Of a DNA stretch of 64,000 nucleotides, positions 1-9,345 are shown in pieces (positions within the stretch are counted from its first letter, which is position 1; each line of letters starts with the position of its first letter). The stretch is from Deroplatys truncata (Eukaryota > Arthropoda > Insecta > Mantodea > Mantidae): positions 60,464,001 to 60,528,000 of the forward strand of contig CM060989.1 of assembly GCA_030765065.1 (NCBI GenBank), written 5' to 3'. A model generated the notes under the pieces. That model was not told the DNA's origin, did not search any database, and saw nothing but the letters and a program-made list of their open reading frames with translations. The translations under genes were made by a program, and so were the position numbers.

Positions 1-2
1 GG

Positions 3-80
3 CAGAGACGCTATAAAAAGTGCATTCAAGTAGGAGGGGACTACTTTGAAAAAGATCATGTCAACATTGAAATGGAGTAA
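3..80 (+). pseudogene. mariner transposase C-terminal fragment
   Basis: An open frame enters from the left window edge and stops at 78-80. It encodes about 25 residues ending QVGGDYFEKDHVNIEME. The 'GDYxEK' type ending after a Cys-Ile pair is the usual C-terminus of mariner-family transposases, so this is the tail of an element whose body lies outside the window. The A/T-rich stretch to about 130 may be its 3' UTR and terminal repeat, but no mate can be checked. Confidence 0.6.
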
Positions 81-185
81 TAAACATCTGTGAAAAAAAA
101 TCAGTCTCAGTCTTTATTGATCAGCTGTCGTATTATCCACATAAATTGTTTATCTTATTCGCGTTCTGTGACTGCGGGATATAAG

Positions 186-572
186 TTTCCCATTTTTTGA
201 CAGTTATTGTTTATAGTTCATGTTATGAAGTGCAAAATATGGACTAGAAATCTGTATATAAGCTAGAAAGTGGTTTTCTTTGCTTTAGTACATGTTTATT
301 GTGGTACCAGGAAGAATTTTAGCATATGTGACAGAAAGCAGCAGTACCACGAGGTCTTCAAGGGTTCTTATAAAATGGAATTTCCATTTATTTTACATAT
401 AATTTTTGTAGATTTAATGCATTCTGAATTTCATTCCACACAAAACTATTACACTTTGATGAACGAAGGAAAGTTTTACAGGTTTCAGTTTCAGGAAGTT
501 GGCAAGTATGGAATATTGTACATTAAGTCAAAGCTTGGTTTTGTATGTTGCTAGCATTTACTCAGCTCATGT
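186..572 (+). repeat. dispersed repeat F, copy 1
   Basis: This stretch is clearly similar, with small indels, to 45570-46005. Shared landmarks in order are a 'gtttatagttcatgtta' block, 'tatggactagaaatctgta', 'tacatgtttattg', 'ggtaccaggaagaatt' and 'ttggcaagtatgga'. The 94-codon open frame at 270-554 is not kept in the second copy, so I do not treat it as a gene. No terminal repeats or target duplications are visible. The family is not recognised. Confidence 0.55.
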
Positions 573-1182
573 GTTGTAAAACCTATGTTATCACTAGGCA
601 TCGGATTTGTATTCACTAAACGTATCTAAACCATGCATGTATTTATGCTATCAAAGTTTTTAAAATGTATGCTCTATAATTTTGGAAATATGTACTAATC
701 ATGCACTAATTGCTAACTTTAAGCTTATAATTTTTTGGTACTTAAAATGTACATTTCTTCTTAAGCATCATTCTGATTGTTTTTATATAATATGCTGTAT
801 GCAATGATTATTTTCTTCAAATACTCAAGCGTTTCACATTTGTCGGTTAACACAAATTTGTATGCTGAGAAGGATCTTTCCATGTCTAGAGATATTATTG
901 GGCAAAATTTGAAAGCAGTTGCTAACTTTGGGGACATTTCTTCAGGAAACACCATGTTTTCACCCTAATTATATTGATCCACAGAACACAAAACTTTAAT
1001 GTCAGGGTTTCTTTCTAAAACACTGCACAATTTACCACTTAATTTTCCTGCATACTTTAAAGGAATACTACTCTCAAATTTACTCTGAACCTTCATATGG
1101 CATCTCCATAGTAAGGACTTCATTATTTTGTTACCAATGTGTTTAAATATTAATTTTAAAATTAAAAATTTAAAAATACATC
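573..1182. other. no gene seen; intronic or intergenic AT-rich DNA
   Basis: No splice-bounded coding frame or recognised element was found. Together with 81-185 it probably lies inside an upstream PARS2 intron, because the first visible PARS2 exon starts in mid-protein at 3485. Confidence 0.4.
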
Positions 1183-1246
1183 TATGAGGTGCATTCAAGT
1201 TATAACACCTCCGATTTTTTTTTCTCACTAACTAATCACAGGAAAA

Positions 1247-2267
1247 TTATGAAACTTGTGTCACTTCTCGACATAATCTCCCTGCAGCTGTACCATTTTT
1301 CGCAACGTCGATGCCATGATTCCATGGCCACTGCAAATGCTTCTTTAGGATTTGCTTTGACCACTGGAAAATCGCTGATGTAATAGCGGCACGGCTGGTG
1401 AATGTGCGGCAATGGAGAGTGTCTTTCATTGTCGGAAACAGCCAAAAGTCTCTAGGAACCAGGTCGGGTGAGTAGGGAGCATGAGGAATGACTTCAAAGT
1501 TGTTTGCACAAAGAAACTGCTGTGTAACGTTTGCCCGATGCGCTGGTGCATTGTCTTGGTAAAAGAGCACACGTGCAGCCTTTTCCGGCCGTTTTTCACA
1601 CAATGCCGGAAGGAATTTCTTCTTCAAAACATCTTCGTTGCAATGAGTAAGGATTACACCATCGCTGCCCAAGAACATGGCCACTGGCACTTACCCGAAA
1701 TCTTTTTTGTGGCGGTGAATCTGTGTGCTTCCATTGAGCAGACTGGCACTTCATTTCTGGATTGAAAAACGGCATCCATGTCTCATCCATTGTCACGATT
1801 GACAAAAAGAAATTGCCATTCATGCCTTCATCTCGCGTCAACATTGCCTGGCAACATGCCACGTGCGCAGCCTTGTGATCATCCGTCAGCATTCGTGGCA
1901 CCCACCTGGAGGACACTTTTTGCATATTCAGGTCGTCATGCAGGATTGTGTGCACAGATCCCACGGAAATGCTAACTTTGTAGGCGATCTGTTCCACAGT
2001 CATTCGGCGATCCTCCAAAATATGTTTCTCCACTCGCTTGATCATGTCATCAGACCAGCTTGTCCAAGGCCGACATTCTCTTGGTTTGTTGTCACACGAC
2101 GTTTTGCCTTCTTTGAACTGTCGCACCCACAAACGCTCATTAGACACATCCATGACACCATCACCACATGTCTCACTTAACTGGCGATGAATTTCAGTCG
2201 GTGTCACACCATGCAAATGGAGATAACAGATGATTACATGCTGATCATGTAATGAAAACGTCGCCAT
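1247..2267 (-). pseudogene. mariner transposase, one frameshift
   Basis: The frame starts at MATFSLHDQHVIICYLH (2267) with a helix-turn-helix region (SVGSVHTILHDDLNMQ), then WVPRML and the first catalytic Asp in VTMDETWM. Near 1680 the frame shifts: 2267-1596 loses similarity after 'VSASGHVLG' and the second frame (1690-1247) resumes with the second Asp in FYQDNAPAHRANVTQQFL and a third in SPDLVPRDFWLFP, the DD34D mariner signature. One small indel therefore separates two otherwise long, low-damage halves. It cannot make a full transposase as it stands. Confidence 0.85.
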
Positions 2268-2375
2268 TGTAAGTATACAAGCAATGATATTTGAAAAGAA
2301 GCTAGAAACAGTGATGTGTATTGAATTTATTTAAAGATGTGTCGGAATTGTTATACTAACATCACTTAAGTTTAC

Positions 2376-2422
2376 TCACTTAACATGTTTCGGAAAACGG
2401 TTGTTCCCATCCTCAGAAGCTA
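2376..2422 (-). ncRNA. hammerhead ribozyme motif, core intact
   Basis: Read on the - strand: CTGAGGA (2416-2410), a 18-nt hairpin with GGGAAC pairing to GTTTTC around AACC, then GAA (2391-2389), a two-base-pair stem III AC/GT with loop AT, then U (2382) as the cleavage-site base. After it AAG can pair with the CTT just upstream of CTGAGGA to start stem I. This fits the minimal hammerheads reported in Penelope-like retroelements: CUGANGA, GAA, and a very short stem III before NUH. The first base pair of stem II is a mismatch (U-C). Confidence 0.55.
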
Positions 2423-2938
2423 ATCCGACTGGCCCATGTTGTTGGTGTTTCCGTTTTGTGGACTGGATACTGTGGTGGTATCTTGTGGTGAAATGTACTT
2501 CTAGAGAGGTTTTGGTGGCGGCAAATCAAAATTCATTAGATGTGTGTTGTGTTTTAGAATGGTGATCTTCTCCCAAGCATCTAATTCGGCTGCAAATTTG
2601 GCTGGTTTGACTAATGTAATATTGGGTTTGATGTGATTAGTGATCCAAAAATGGTGTGAAACTGCAGATTTGTCCATTTGTTTGTATTTGTTTCACACCA
2701 TTTTTGGATCACTAATCACAACATCAAACCCAATATTACATTAGTCAAACCAGCCAAATTTGCAGCCGAATTAGATGCTTGGGAGAAGATCACCATTCTA
2801 AAACACAACACACATCTAATGAATTTTGATTTGCCACCACTAAATCCTCTCTGGAGGTACATTTCACCACCACAAGATGCCACCACAGTATCCAGTCCAC
2901 AAAACGGAAACACCAACAACACGGGCCAGTCGGATTAG

Positions 2939-2985
2939 CTTCTAAGGATGGGAACAACCGTTTCCCGAAACATGTTAAGTGAGTA
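2939..2985 (+). ncRNA. hammerhead ribozyme motif, core mutated
   Basis: This is the mirror copy of the motif at 2376-2422. Here the core reads CTAAGGA (2942-2948) instead of CTGAGGA, replacing the essential G5. Stem II (GGGAAC/GTTTCC, loop AACC), GAA (2967-2969), AC-AT-GT and U (2976) are kept. By known hammerhead chemistry the G5 change should abolish cleavage. Confidence 0.5.
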
Positions 2986-3484
2986 AACTTAAGTGATGTT
3001 AGTGTAACAATTCTGATTCATCTTTAAATAAATTATATACAAGCAATCCTCACTCTCACCGTTGCCACGACATGTTCTATGTGACATACAGTGCTGCCAT
3101 CTCTGTCACACATTAGCAAAGAGTGCCCGCTTACTTAAAAACAAACCGCATGCTTCTATCTGTTTCCAGTTCTGAGAAAAAAAATTGGAGGTGTTTTAAC
3201 TTGAATGCAGCTCGTATTATATGCTTGTTCCATGGAAAAATTATGAAATATGCAGCAACATCAGAAATAAGCAATTACATGCACTATAGAATTTAACAGA
3301 CAAGAACATGAAATATATTGCAAAACTTAATTCCTTATCACATGTAAAAACAAACTAAATATGCATTTGCATACAAATCCGATGTCTAGTTGTCGCTTAA
3401 AGGATACCATAAAATGTCCTTTGTCAAGCGGTAATGGACATTTAGAGTGGATTGAATTTTAAGGATTAAATGTGATGCTTGCAG

Positions 3485-3669
3485 TCTTGGCTGATGTGGG
3501 GGTAATGGGTGGTTCACTGTCTCATGAATACCACTTTCTTTCTGATATTGGTGAGAACAAAATCCTGTATTGTGAATCCTGCAACCATGGACAAAATGCA
3601 GAACATGATTCCTCAGGTGCATGCCCAAAATGTGGACATAGTACAATGAATGCCTCTCAGGGAATTGAG
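3485..3669 (+). CDS. PARS2: mitochondrial prolyl-tRNA synthetase, internal exon
   Basis: PARS2 joins proline to mitochondrial tRNA-Pro in the matrix and is a class II aminoacyl-tRNA synthetase. This exon follows acceptor 'cttgcag' and ends GAG|GTAAGT. It is 185 nt and starts with two bases of a split codon. It encodes LADVGVMGGSLSHEY then a region with CESC and CPKC pairs and ends QGIE. The GGSxSHEY motif and a Cys-containing segment followed by GIEV-HTF match the catalytic domain of mitochondrial ProRS as I know the family. It joins in frame to 10257. Upstream exons (roughly half the protein) are not in the window. Confidence 0.88.
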
Positions 3670-3767
3670 GTAAGTAGCTAAATAAACTAGCTGAGAAGTA
3701 GGGGTTGTAGGTACTGTGACAAGTAATTTACCCCAATAGCCCTCACCCCTCTATCTCCCTCCTCTTT

Positions 3768-4069
3768 GGTCATCCTCTGGACTAGTGGTACCATGTTAGC
3801 CTCTAGTTCCCAAGGTCTTGCGGGTTCAAACCCGGCGGAGGGTGATGGATTTTTTTGGGTGTAAAAATCCTTAGCATGGCTTCCTTCAGAAGGGAAGTAA
3901 AGCCGGTGGTCCCGTGTCGTAGATTTACGGCACATAGAAGAACCTCAAGCCTGATAAAGAGACCTCTGAGCAAAATTACCGGTCTTTCACGCCCAATATA
4001 GAATGGGACGCTAAGGACCATAGTAGTTAAAGAGCGTCCATAAATAAAACTCAATTTAATTTTTTTTTT
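3768..4069 (+). repeat. tRNA-derived SINE A, copy 1
   Basis: A tRNA-like head has A-box GGACTAGTGGTA and B-box GGTTCAAACCC, then a body with 'gtaaaaatccttagcatggc', 'gaagggaagtaaagcc' and a 3' block 'gaatgggacgctaagga', ending in an A/T-rich tail. The 9-bp CTCCTCTTT flanks it (3759-3767 and 4070-4078). It lies in a PARS2 intron. Five loci in the window carry this family. Confidence 0.85.
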
Positions 4070-4579
4070 CTCCTCTTTAGTTGCTTTGGCAAATGCTGGG
4101 TGTGGTTTACTTCAATTTCCATAATCCTTTCCCTTTATTTAATTAACTACATTTTTGTAGCACTTGCCGCTTTTATGAGCATTCATGGTTTTTCCTGTGT
4201 TACAAGGTTGCAAGGTGGTGCTGACACTTGTAGAGTGTAAGGTCACAGAATTTTGAAGTTTGTGTTGGAGCTCACTTTCTCTACACAGTGATGAGGGTTT
4301 CAATATGGAACTGTTGCCGACCAACACGTATCTTCACTGCCCTCTTTTACTGATACGGTTGCACAAGAATATTAAGACACAAACTTGTGAATTAGAGGTT
4401 CATCGTTCAAATCCTGTTAGGACCATTCTCCCTCATTGAGATTTTTTTTTTTTCCTCAGGTTTTCTCAGTCATAACTGACAAATGCTGGGGAGGTAGCCC
4501 TTGAACATTTCCTTTTTCAATTATTATTTAATTTTGTGTTTTATCCATGTTAACCACCTGCGGTGCCATATGTAGTAAG

Positions 4580-5284
4580 TAAGTAAGTAAGTAATTTTAT
4601 TAACCCAGTTAATTGTACAAATTTACAACAACAATTTTACAAATTTATTCTTAACCCAGTTACTAAAAATAACAATAAAATATAAAAAAACTAACCTCTT
4701 AACTACTGGTATCCAGCAGCGTGGAAATACTGGTAGCCAGCATTCCTCCTAATCTAAAAGTACAGTTATCAATTTATTTAATCTCCAATACTAACTCTAA
4801 CTCTACCTTGTGTTGCTTTACCTTGGACCCCAACAAACTCAAACCTTGAGGTTGTCGAGTTGTTGGATCCTACTTCAACATATCAAATAAAAACTACTGT
4901 AATTTAATAATCATTTACCTCTTCCTTGCTAATTTTCCTCATCCATTTTGCTCTTACTCTGCCCAAAAAGTTTCCTACTTCTATTATATTTTCCCTAGAT
5001 TTTACATTTACTAACTTTTAAGCTTGAATTTCTGTTGGTAAATTTAACCATTCTCTCTTCTCTATCCTCTTTCTAAGTAACTTCATTTCTTCACACTCTA
5101 AAAGTAAATGCCACTCTTTGACTTTCCGGTGACATAGTGGGCATTTCTCCAAATCAATCTCTTTTCTCAAACCTTTCAAATTCACCACCCCTGTCCTAGC
5201 CCATGCAAATCCTGCTCTTCCTGTTTTATCACATATATCAACATACTGTTCCCTGCTCCATACTACTTTCATTTCTCTATATAA
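4580..5284 (-). mobile_element. LINE A fragment inserted in SINE C
   Basis: GCCATATGTAGTAAG is duplicated at 4565-4579 and 5285-5299 (15 bp). On the - strand the frame 5272-5018 encodes WSREQYVDICDKTGRAGFAW and a zinc-knuckle-like CPLCHRKVKEWHLLLECEE, followed by a 3' UTR ending in a (TTAC)n tail next to the target duplication. It is 5' truncated, the normal outcome of target-primed reverse transcription. The same protein region occurs at 12940-13160, which defines the family. Confidence 0.85.
5018..5272 (-). pseudogene. LINE A ORF2 C-terminus
   Basis: An 84-residue frame holds the last domain of a non-LTR retrotransposon polyprotein: a conserved 'FAWARTGVVNLKGL' segment, then a C-x2-C...H-x4-C knuckle (CPLC, HLLLEC). 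It ends at a stop in the frame near 5018, where related copies continue. No reverse transcriptase is left in this copy. Confidence 0.75.
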
Positions 5285-5317
5285 GCCATATGTAGTAAGA
5301 ACAGATGTTTAAATACT

Positions 5318-6510
5318 ATTTTAAAAAATATGTGTCACACTCACATGCCTTTCTCTACTCTTGTACGAACTATTTTTACAAATGCTTATTTTCCATCTAC
5401 TTCATGTTAATCCATATAAACATTTGCAGAAACTATCTTATTGCTAATTTTCTTGTAGGTGCAAGCGGAATATGGCAGGCTTTAAGCAATAGTCAAATCT
5501 TTTAAGAGCTGGTTGCTATGTGAAGCATTTCATTCTCTTTGCATGTCCAGGACATAAAAAATCTGATGTGTTACACTCACATGACTTTCTCTACTCTTGT
5601 ACAAACTATTTTTACAATCTCTTATTCTCCATCTATTTCATATTAATTGAGATAAACATTTGCAGAAACGATCTTTTGACATGCAAAGAGAATTACATTT
5701 TACACATAGCAACCAGTTCTAAAAATATTTGACTATTGCTTAAGGCATACTATGTTCCCCTTGTTTTGTATTTGCAAGGGCAATATAGAAATACAGTAGC
5801 CTTTAAGCACAGACATATCTCTTAATAGCTGGTTGCTAGATGCAGCACCATTCTCTTTGCCACAGATTGATGCTCTTTGCATATCCAAGACAAAAAACGA
5901 ATAACGAATTCCCATTTGAGAAAATAAGTATTGAAAATTTAAGGGAATAACAAGCAATATCTCGAAAATGGTTCACTCAACAAAAAAAATGTATATACAT
6001 AAATTGTGTATTTTAATGCGATCTACATTTTTTGTGTAGTAAAATTTTGTCTATCTCTTATGGTTTACCAGTAATGCAAAAGTCGTTCACAATGAAGAAT
6101 ACTTTTGGAGACATTCCCAGAAAATTCAAGATATACATTTCATTTGTCATGAAAGTACCTTAAATATATGATATTTTAATCAAAATTGTTAGAGCCATTT
6201 TGTGATAAAATTAAAATGTTCGAAAAATGTTCCATGTAAAGGGTAATCTGGGGTGGGGAGATTTTCTTGAAAACCTTCGTGTCACATATCTGGAAGATAC
6301 TGAACCTAAATACCAAGTTTGGTGTTTATTCGACTGTTCGTTTCTGAGTTATGCTGTTCACAGACACACACACGGACATGTTTCCAAAAATGCTTTTCTT
6401 GGATTCAGGGGGCTTCAAAACATATATTTCCGGTGAAATCTTGGTATCAAATTTTTGGGTGGAATACAATACTTCCCCTACTTACTATACATAGTAGAGA
6501 AAGTAAAAAT
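5318..6510 (+). repeat. repeat R, copy 1 (with partial leading unit)
   Basis: R is a non-coding repeat of about 850 bp. In + orientation it begins 'acactcacatgactttctctactcttgtac' in outline and ends 'actatacgtagtagagaaagta', so ACTTTCTCTACT is inverted at the two ends. Here a partial unit (5318-5555) is followed by a second start at 5570. That unit carries an internal inverted duplication (about 5670-5870), also present at 35830-36050. Internal landmarks are 'caatatctcgaaaatggttcactc', 'ttctgggaatgtctcc'-type and 'tatgctgttcacagacacac'. I recognise no known class. Confidence 0.7.
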
Positions 6511-7107
6511 AGTCATCTTATCAGACTCAAAATCAGCCATAAATGGAATAGTAAATTACAATAATAAAACAAGAAATATTAAAGAAATAAGAAGCCTAAT
6601 TAAAACAGTTGAAACTAGAAATCATGTCACTCTACAATGGATACCAGCTCATGTTGGACTTTTGTGCAATGAACATGCGGATCAATTAGCAAAGAAAGGC
6701 GCAATACAACAAATAAAATCTATAGGACAAATAGAAATAAATAAACAATTAAATAACATTAAACAAAATTTCAAAAGACAGCAGAGACTTGATGGAGAAG
6801 ATAAATTAAAGGATAAAGATTATAAGAATATTAAAGATAGAGTTGATATACAAAAAATGCCAAGGAAAACTGCAGTGGCCTTATTTAGGATGGCAACTGG
6901 TCACAATTGCCTCGCAGAACACCTCTACAAGATAGGATGCCTACCTACACCCAAATGCACTCGCTGTGAAGATGATGTCATCCTGAACAAACAACATCTC
7001 GCCAAATGCAAAGGCCTTAAAAGTGATAACTTACAGACTTTATATTCGGAAGCCAGAGGGAAAATGATGCAGATCAATTAATCCCCAGTGCCATGGTGAA
7101 CAACAAC
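6511..7107 (+). pseudogene. non-LTR retrotransposon, RNase H region
   Basis: The frame 6497-7081 encodes KIVILSDSKSAINGI and later TLQWIPAHVGLLCNEHADQL, the catalytic Asp and the HxGxxxNExAD motif of RNase H in I/Jockey-type LINEs. Then comes KTAVALFRMATGHNCLAEHL and CTRCEDD...KQHLAKC, a C-terminal zinc-knuckle region. It stops at 7079-7081 and ends in a (CAA)n tract at about 7100. The 5' truncation point falls exactly at the end of R copy 1. The reverse transcriptase is absent. Confidence 0.85.
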
Positions 7108-7139
7108 AACATAATTTTGTAAGAGAGAATTTTTTAACA

Positions 7140-7215
7140 CTTACTTAAGCTTATGTGGAGCATGTTTCGAAAGCAGGCTTGTTCCCACTATCAACCATTT
7201 GACTCCTGGAACATG
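7140..7215 (-). repeat. Penelope-like 3' end remnant
   Basis: Read on the - strand the block 'gatagtgggaacaagcctgctttcgaaacatgc' and, downstream, 'ataagcttaag' resembles the hammerhead-bearing end at 2376-2422. The core here is TTGATAG and the stem III GT has become GC, so it is degenerate. Assignment rests on this short similarity only. Confidence 0.35.
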
Positions 7216-7589
7216 GTGTCTTATAGTTGGTGGTTGCTGTGTTCTGCTGTCATCCTTAATTTATAAGAGCCTTCAATCAGGTTACCATGGAAATAGAATC
7301 TGAAAAACAGCTACTTTCCTAAATCTTAACATCCAGTAATGAAACAGACATCTCAAATTTGAAAACAATTACGGAAATCTCACACTTATAGATAATTACA
7401 TAATATTCAGAATTACTATCCAAAACACACCAATATGCAGTCAACATAATACAGTGCTTTTCTTCCACTGAAACCATTATGATATCCATGCAACTGCCTC
7501 ACGTTACAGTTACAATGATGATAATCATATATCTTATCATAAGAGATGGAAAAGTTGTCCTCTATCCACACATTTCTGGCATCTCAGGA

Positions 7590-8106
7590 AATTTTCATTT
7601 ACTGTCGAGAGTTAAATATCTGAAATTCAGTGAATTTCTCATCCAATGTACTGGGGTTTGTTGTATACATTTTATTTTTAAAGTTCCCCATTGGATGAAA
7701 ATTGCATATAGTTAGATCTGGGGATTTTGATGGCCTTAATCCTTAATTAATTATTCTATCTTTAAAAATTTTCCTGAATTAAAATAATGACTCATTAGCT
7801 GTATGTGCAGTAGCAAAGTCTTGTTGGAAATACCTAAACTGACATTCAACAGTGGTCATCTGTTAAAATAATGGTTGAGTAAGTCATTCCTGCATTTATT
7901 ATTTTTTTCAGAAAATATAGTTCTTATTATTCTGTATGCATTTATTGCACCCGTACACCAATTTTTGTGTCAGGCAAGGGAATATCATAATCGGGTTTCT
8001 GAGTGCTTCAGTATCTGTTATTGTACTACAGAACATAACCACGTAAATGGAAGCATGCTTCGTCAGAGAAGAATATTAAGCGTGGGACTATTACTATACT
8101 ACTGAC
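7590..8106 (-). pseudogene. mariner/Tc3-like transposase remnant
   Basis: In broken - strand frames I read LIFFSDEACFHLRGYV (first catalytic Asp), then YFQQDFATAHTANESLF (second) and SPDLTICNFHPMGNFKNKMY, which corresponds to the SPDLxxxDFFLWGxLKxxVY motif of Tc3/mariner-like transposases. Several stops and frameshifts separate them. No terminal repeats were found. Confidence 0.7.
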
Positions 8107-8109
8107 AAT

Positions 8110-8206
8110 TCACAAAATCCAATTACAGAAATGTACCCAACTCAGGATCTCGTAAATGTGACACATATATGCTATCCCCACACCACAGAGGCACTCAATA
8201 GTACCT
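8110..8206 (-). repeat. possible tRNA-like SINE head
   Basis: On the - strand 'gcctctgtggtgtggggatagc' resembles the head of SINE D (50160-50232), with 'gagatcctgagttggg' where the B box would be. It is degenerate, and there is no target duplication. Confidence 0.3.
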
Positions 8207-8429
8207 GACTACCTTTTTATAAAACTTTCTGCAAATATAATAGAATAATATTTGAATGTAAAGACTGCTCTATCAAGAAAGGAGCTGATAAATGGAAGTG
8301 GTTTAAATTGGGTAGAAAAATAGCCTGGACGAAATTTTCAGAAAATATAGGACAGTTCTTAAGCAAAGCAAGAAAAAAAAATAGTATGTCAAAACAGTGC
8401 TAGCACAAAAATAACTATTTGGTATTTTT

Positions 8430-8590
8430 TTTTCTTCTTCTTTCTTAATAATTTTATAATTTAAGAAGGAATTACAAATAGTGTAAGAAAAGTATATTAC
8501 AATTGTATATTGGAATAGGACTGCTAGCAGCCTGGGCTGAATGCCTAGTCATATTCACATGTATAACTTAGCCTAAATAAATAAAATACT
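8430..8590 (+). repeat. LINE A 3' end
   Basis: The stretch 'ggactgctagcagcctgggctgaatgcc', 'catattcacatgtata' and 'agcctaaataaataaaat' is close to the 3' UTR at 27735-27810. It is only the last part of the element. Confidence 0.5.
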
Positions 8591-8591
8591 A

Positions 8592-8897
8592 GCCAGGCAT
8601 GATATGAATGCTCTTGTAGGAGGGTGCCACTGTTTTTTGTTGACAATCAAGGCTTGGGATCAGAGGGGAGTGACGGGGCAAGGTGGTAGGGGAATGTACA
8701 GTTGCACAATGAAAACAGTACTACATTTGCAGGCCTCAGCCTTGTTGTAAATGCAACTTGGAACTGTAGAAGTTTTCTTTATCTGACTGTCCTTCTGATG
8801 CCTCGCCCACTTGTTTTGTAACCATTTAGTTCCTTTTCCCACCACATGCTCTCATATCGTGGTCGACTAGTACAATAGTTGACAAACTTTACCAGCA
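8592..8897. other. unassigned intronic DNA
   Basis: No recognised element or exon. The 61-codon frame on the - strand (8660-8845) has no family features. Confidence 0.35.
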
Positions 8898-8907
8898 ACC
8901 ACAAGCA

Positions 8908-9166
8908 CTAATATAGGATGCTGAGGTTGTTAAGGCATGGAGTGATGAACAGAAGGTCTGCAGTTCAAATCCCTCTGGGACCATCCTCCCTGAGTGAGAT
9001 TTTTCCAAGTTATTCTCAGTCCTCATAATTGGTAAATGCTGGAGAGGTAACCTAAACTTAGGCCTGAACCTTTCCTTTCCTAATTATTATTGAATTTTCG
9101 GTGTGCATCACCTGTGGTACCATATGTATTAAGAATGGGCATTAAACACTATTCAAAAAAAAAAAT
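8908..9166 (+). repeat. SINE C, copy 1
   Basis: Intact order: head with 'gttcaaatccctctgggacc', body 'ctccctgagtgagattttt', 'ggtaaatgctggagaggtaacc', 'acctgtggtaccatatgta' and a poly(A) tail at 9154-9165. ACCACAAGCA flanks it at 8898-8907 and 9167-9176. The segment with 'aaatgctgg.gaggta' is also in SINE E, so the two share a body domain. Confidence 0.8.
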
Positions 9167-9345
9167 ACCACAAGCAGTTATAGTTCAGAAGCTAAGTGAA
9201 GCTAACCATATGTTTATATAAACCTTTTCGCTTGTTTATATCTCCTGTATCAACTCTGTTTTCTTATAATGCGCATAAAATTAACTTTAAACGTTTAAAA
9301 AGGGTATTTGTGAAGCAGTATTTTGACCATTATGAACTGATACTG

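Larger units (their letters stand above)
2286..3035. mobile_element. Penelope-like element inverted pair
   Basis: Two 5'-truncated copies lie head to head, about 310 bp each: 2325-2665 is the reverse complement of 2685-3030, joined near 2665-2685. The 12-bp sequence TATACAAGCAAT flanks the unit at 2274-2285 and 3036-3047, a clear target duplication. The right copy encodes a short frame (2678-2938) with LDAWEKITILKHNTHLMNFD and NPLWRYIS, which I read as the C-terminal tail of a Penelope-type protein. Both arms carry hammerhead-like cores near their outer ends, as known for Penelope-like elements. Class assignment is inference; the inverted pair and target duplication are directly visible. Confidence 0.65.
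1185..3214 (-). mobile_element. mariner-like DNA transposon (with nested insertion)
   Basis: The ends are inverted repeats of about 43 bp. The left end reads TGAGGTGCATTCAAGTTA and the right end, read inward, CGAGCTGCATTCAAGTTA; both continue into 'aacacctcc' and a T-run ending 'ctca'. TA dinucleotides flank at 1183-1184 and 3215-3216, the mariner target. The transposase is on the - strand (2267 to about 1247). A 750 bp Penelope-like inverted pair (2286-3035) sits between the start codon and the 5' terminal repeat. Without it the element would be about 1.27 kb, a normal mariner length. Confidence 0.88.
4355..5330 (+). repeat. SINE C, copy 2, split by a LINE
   Basis: The head ends in 'gttcaaatcctgttaggacca', followed by 'ctccctcattgagatttt', 'tgacaaatgctggggaggtag' and 'acctgcggtgccatatgtagtaag'. 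It is interrupted at 4580-5284 by a LINE fragment and resumes at 5285-5330 with 'aacagatgtttaaatac'. The other copy (8908-9166) shows the uninterrupted order, so the two halves belong together. The 5' edge is approximate. Confidence 0.7.
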
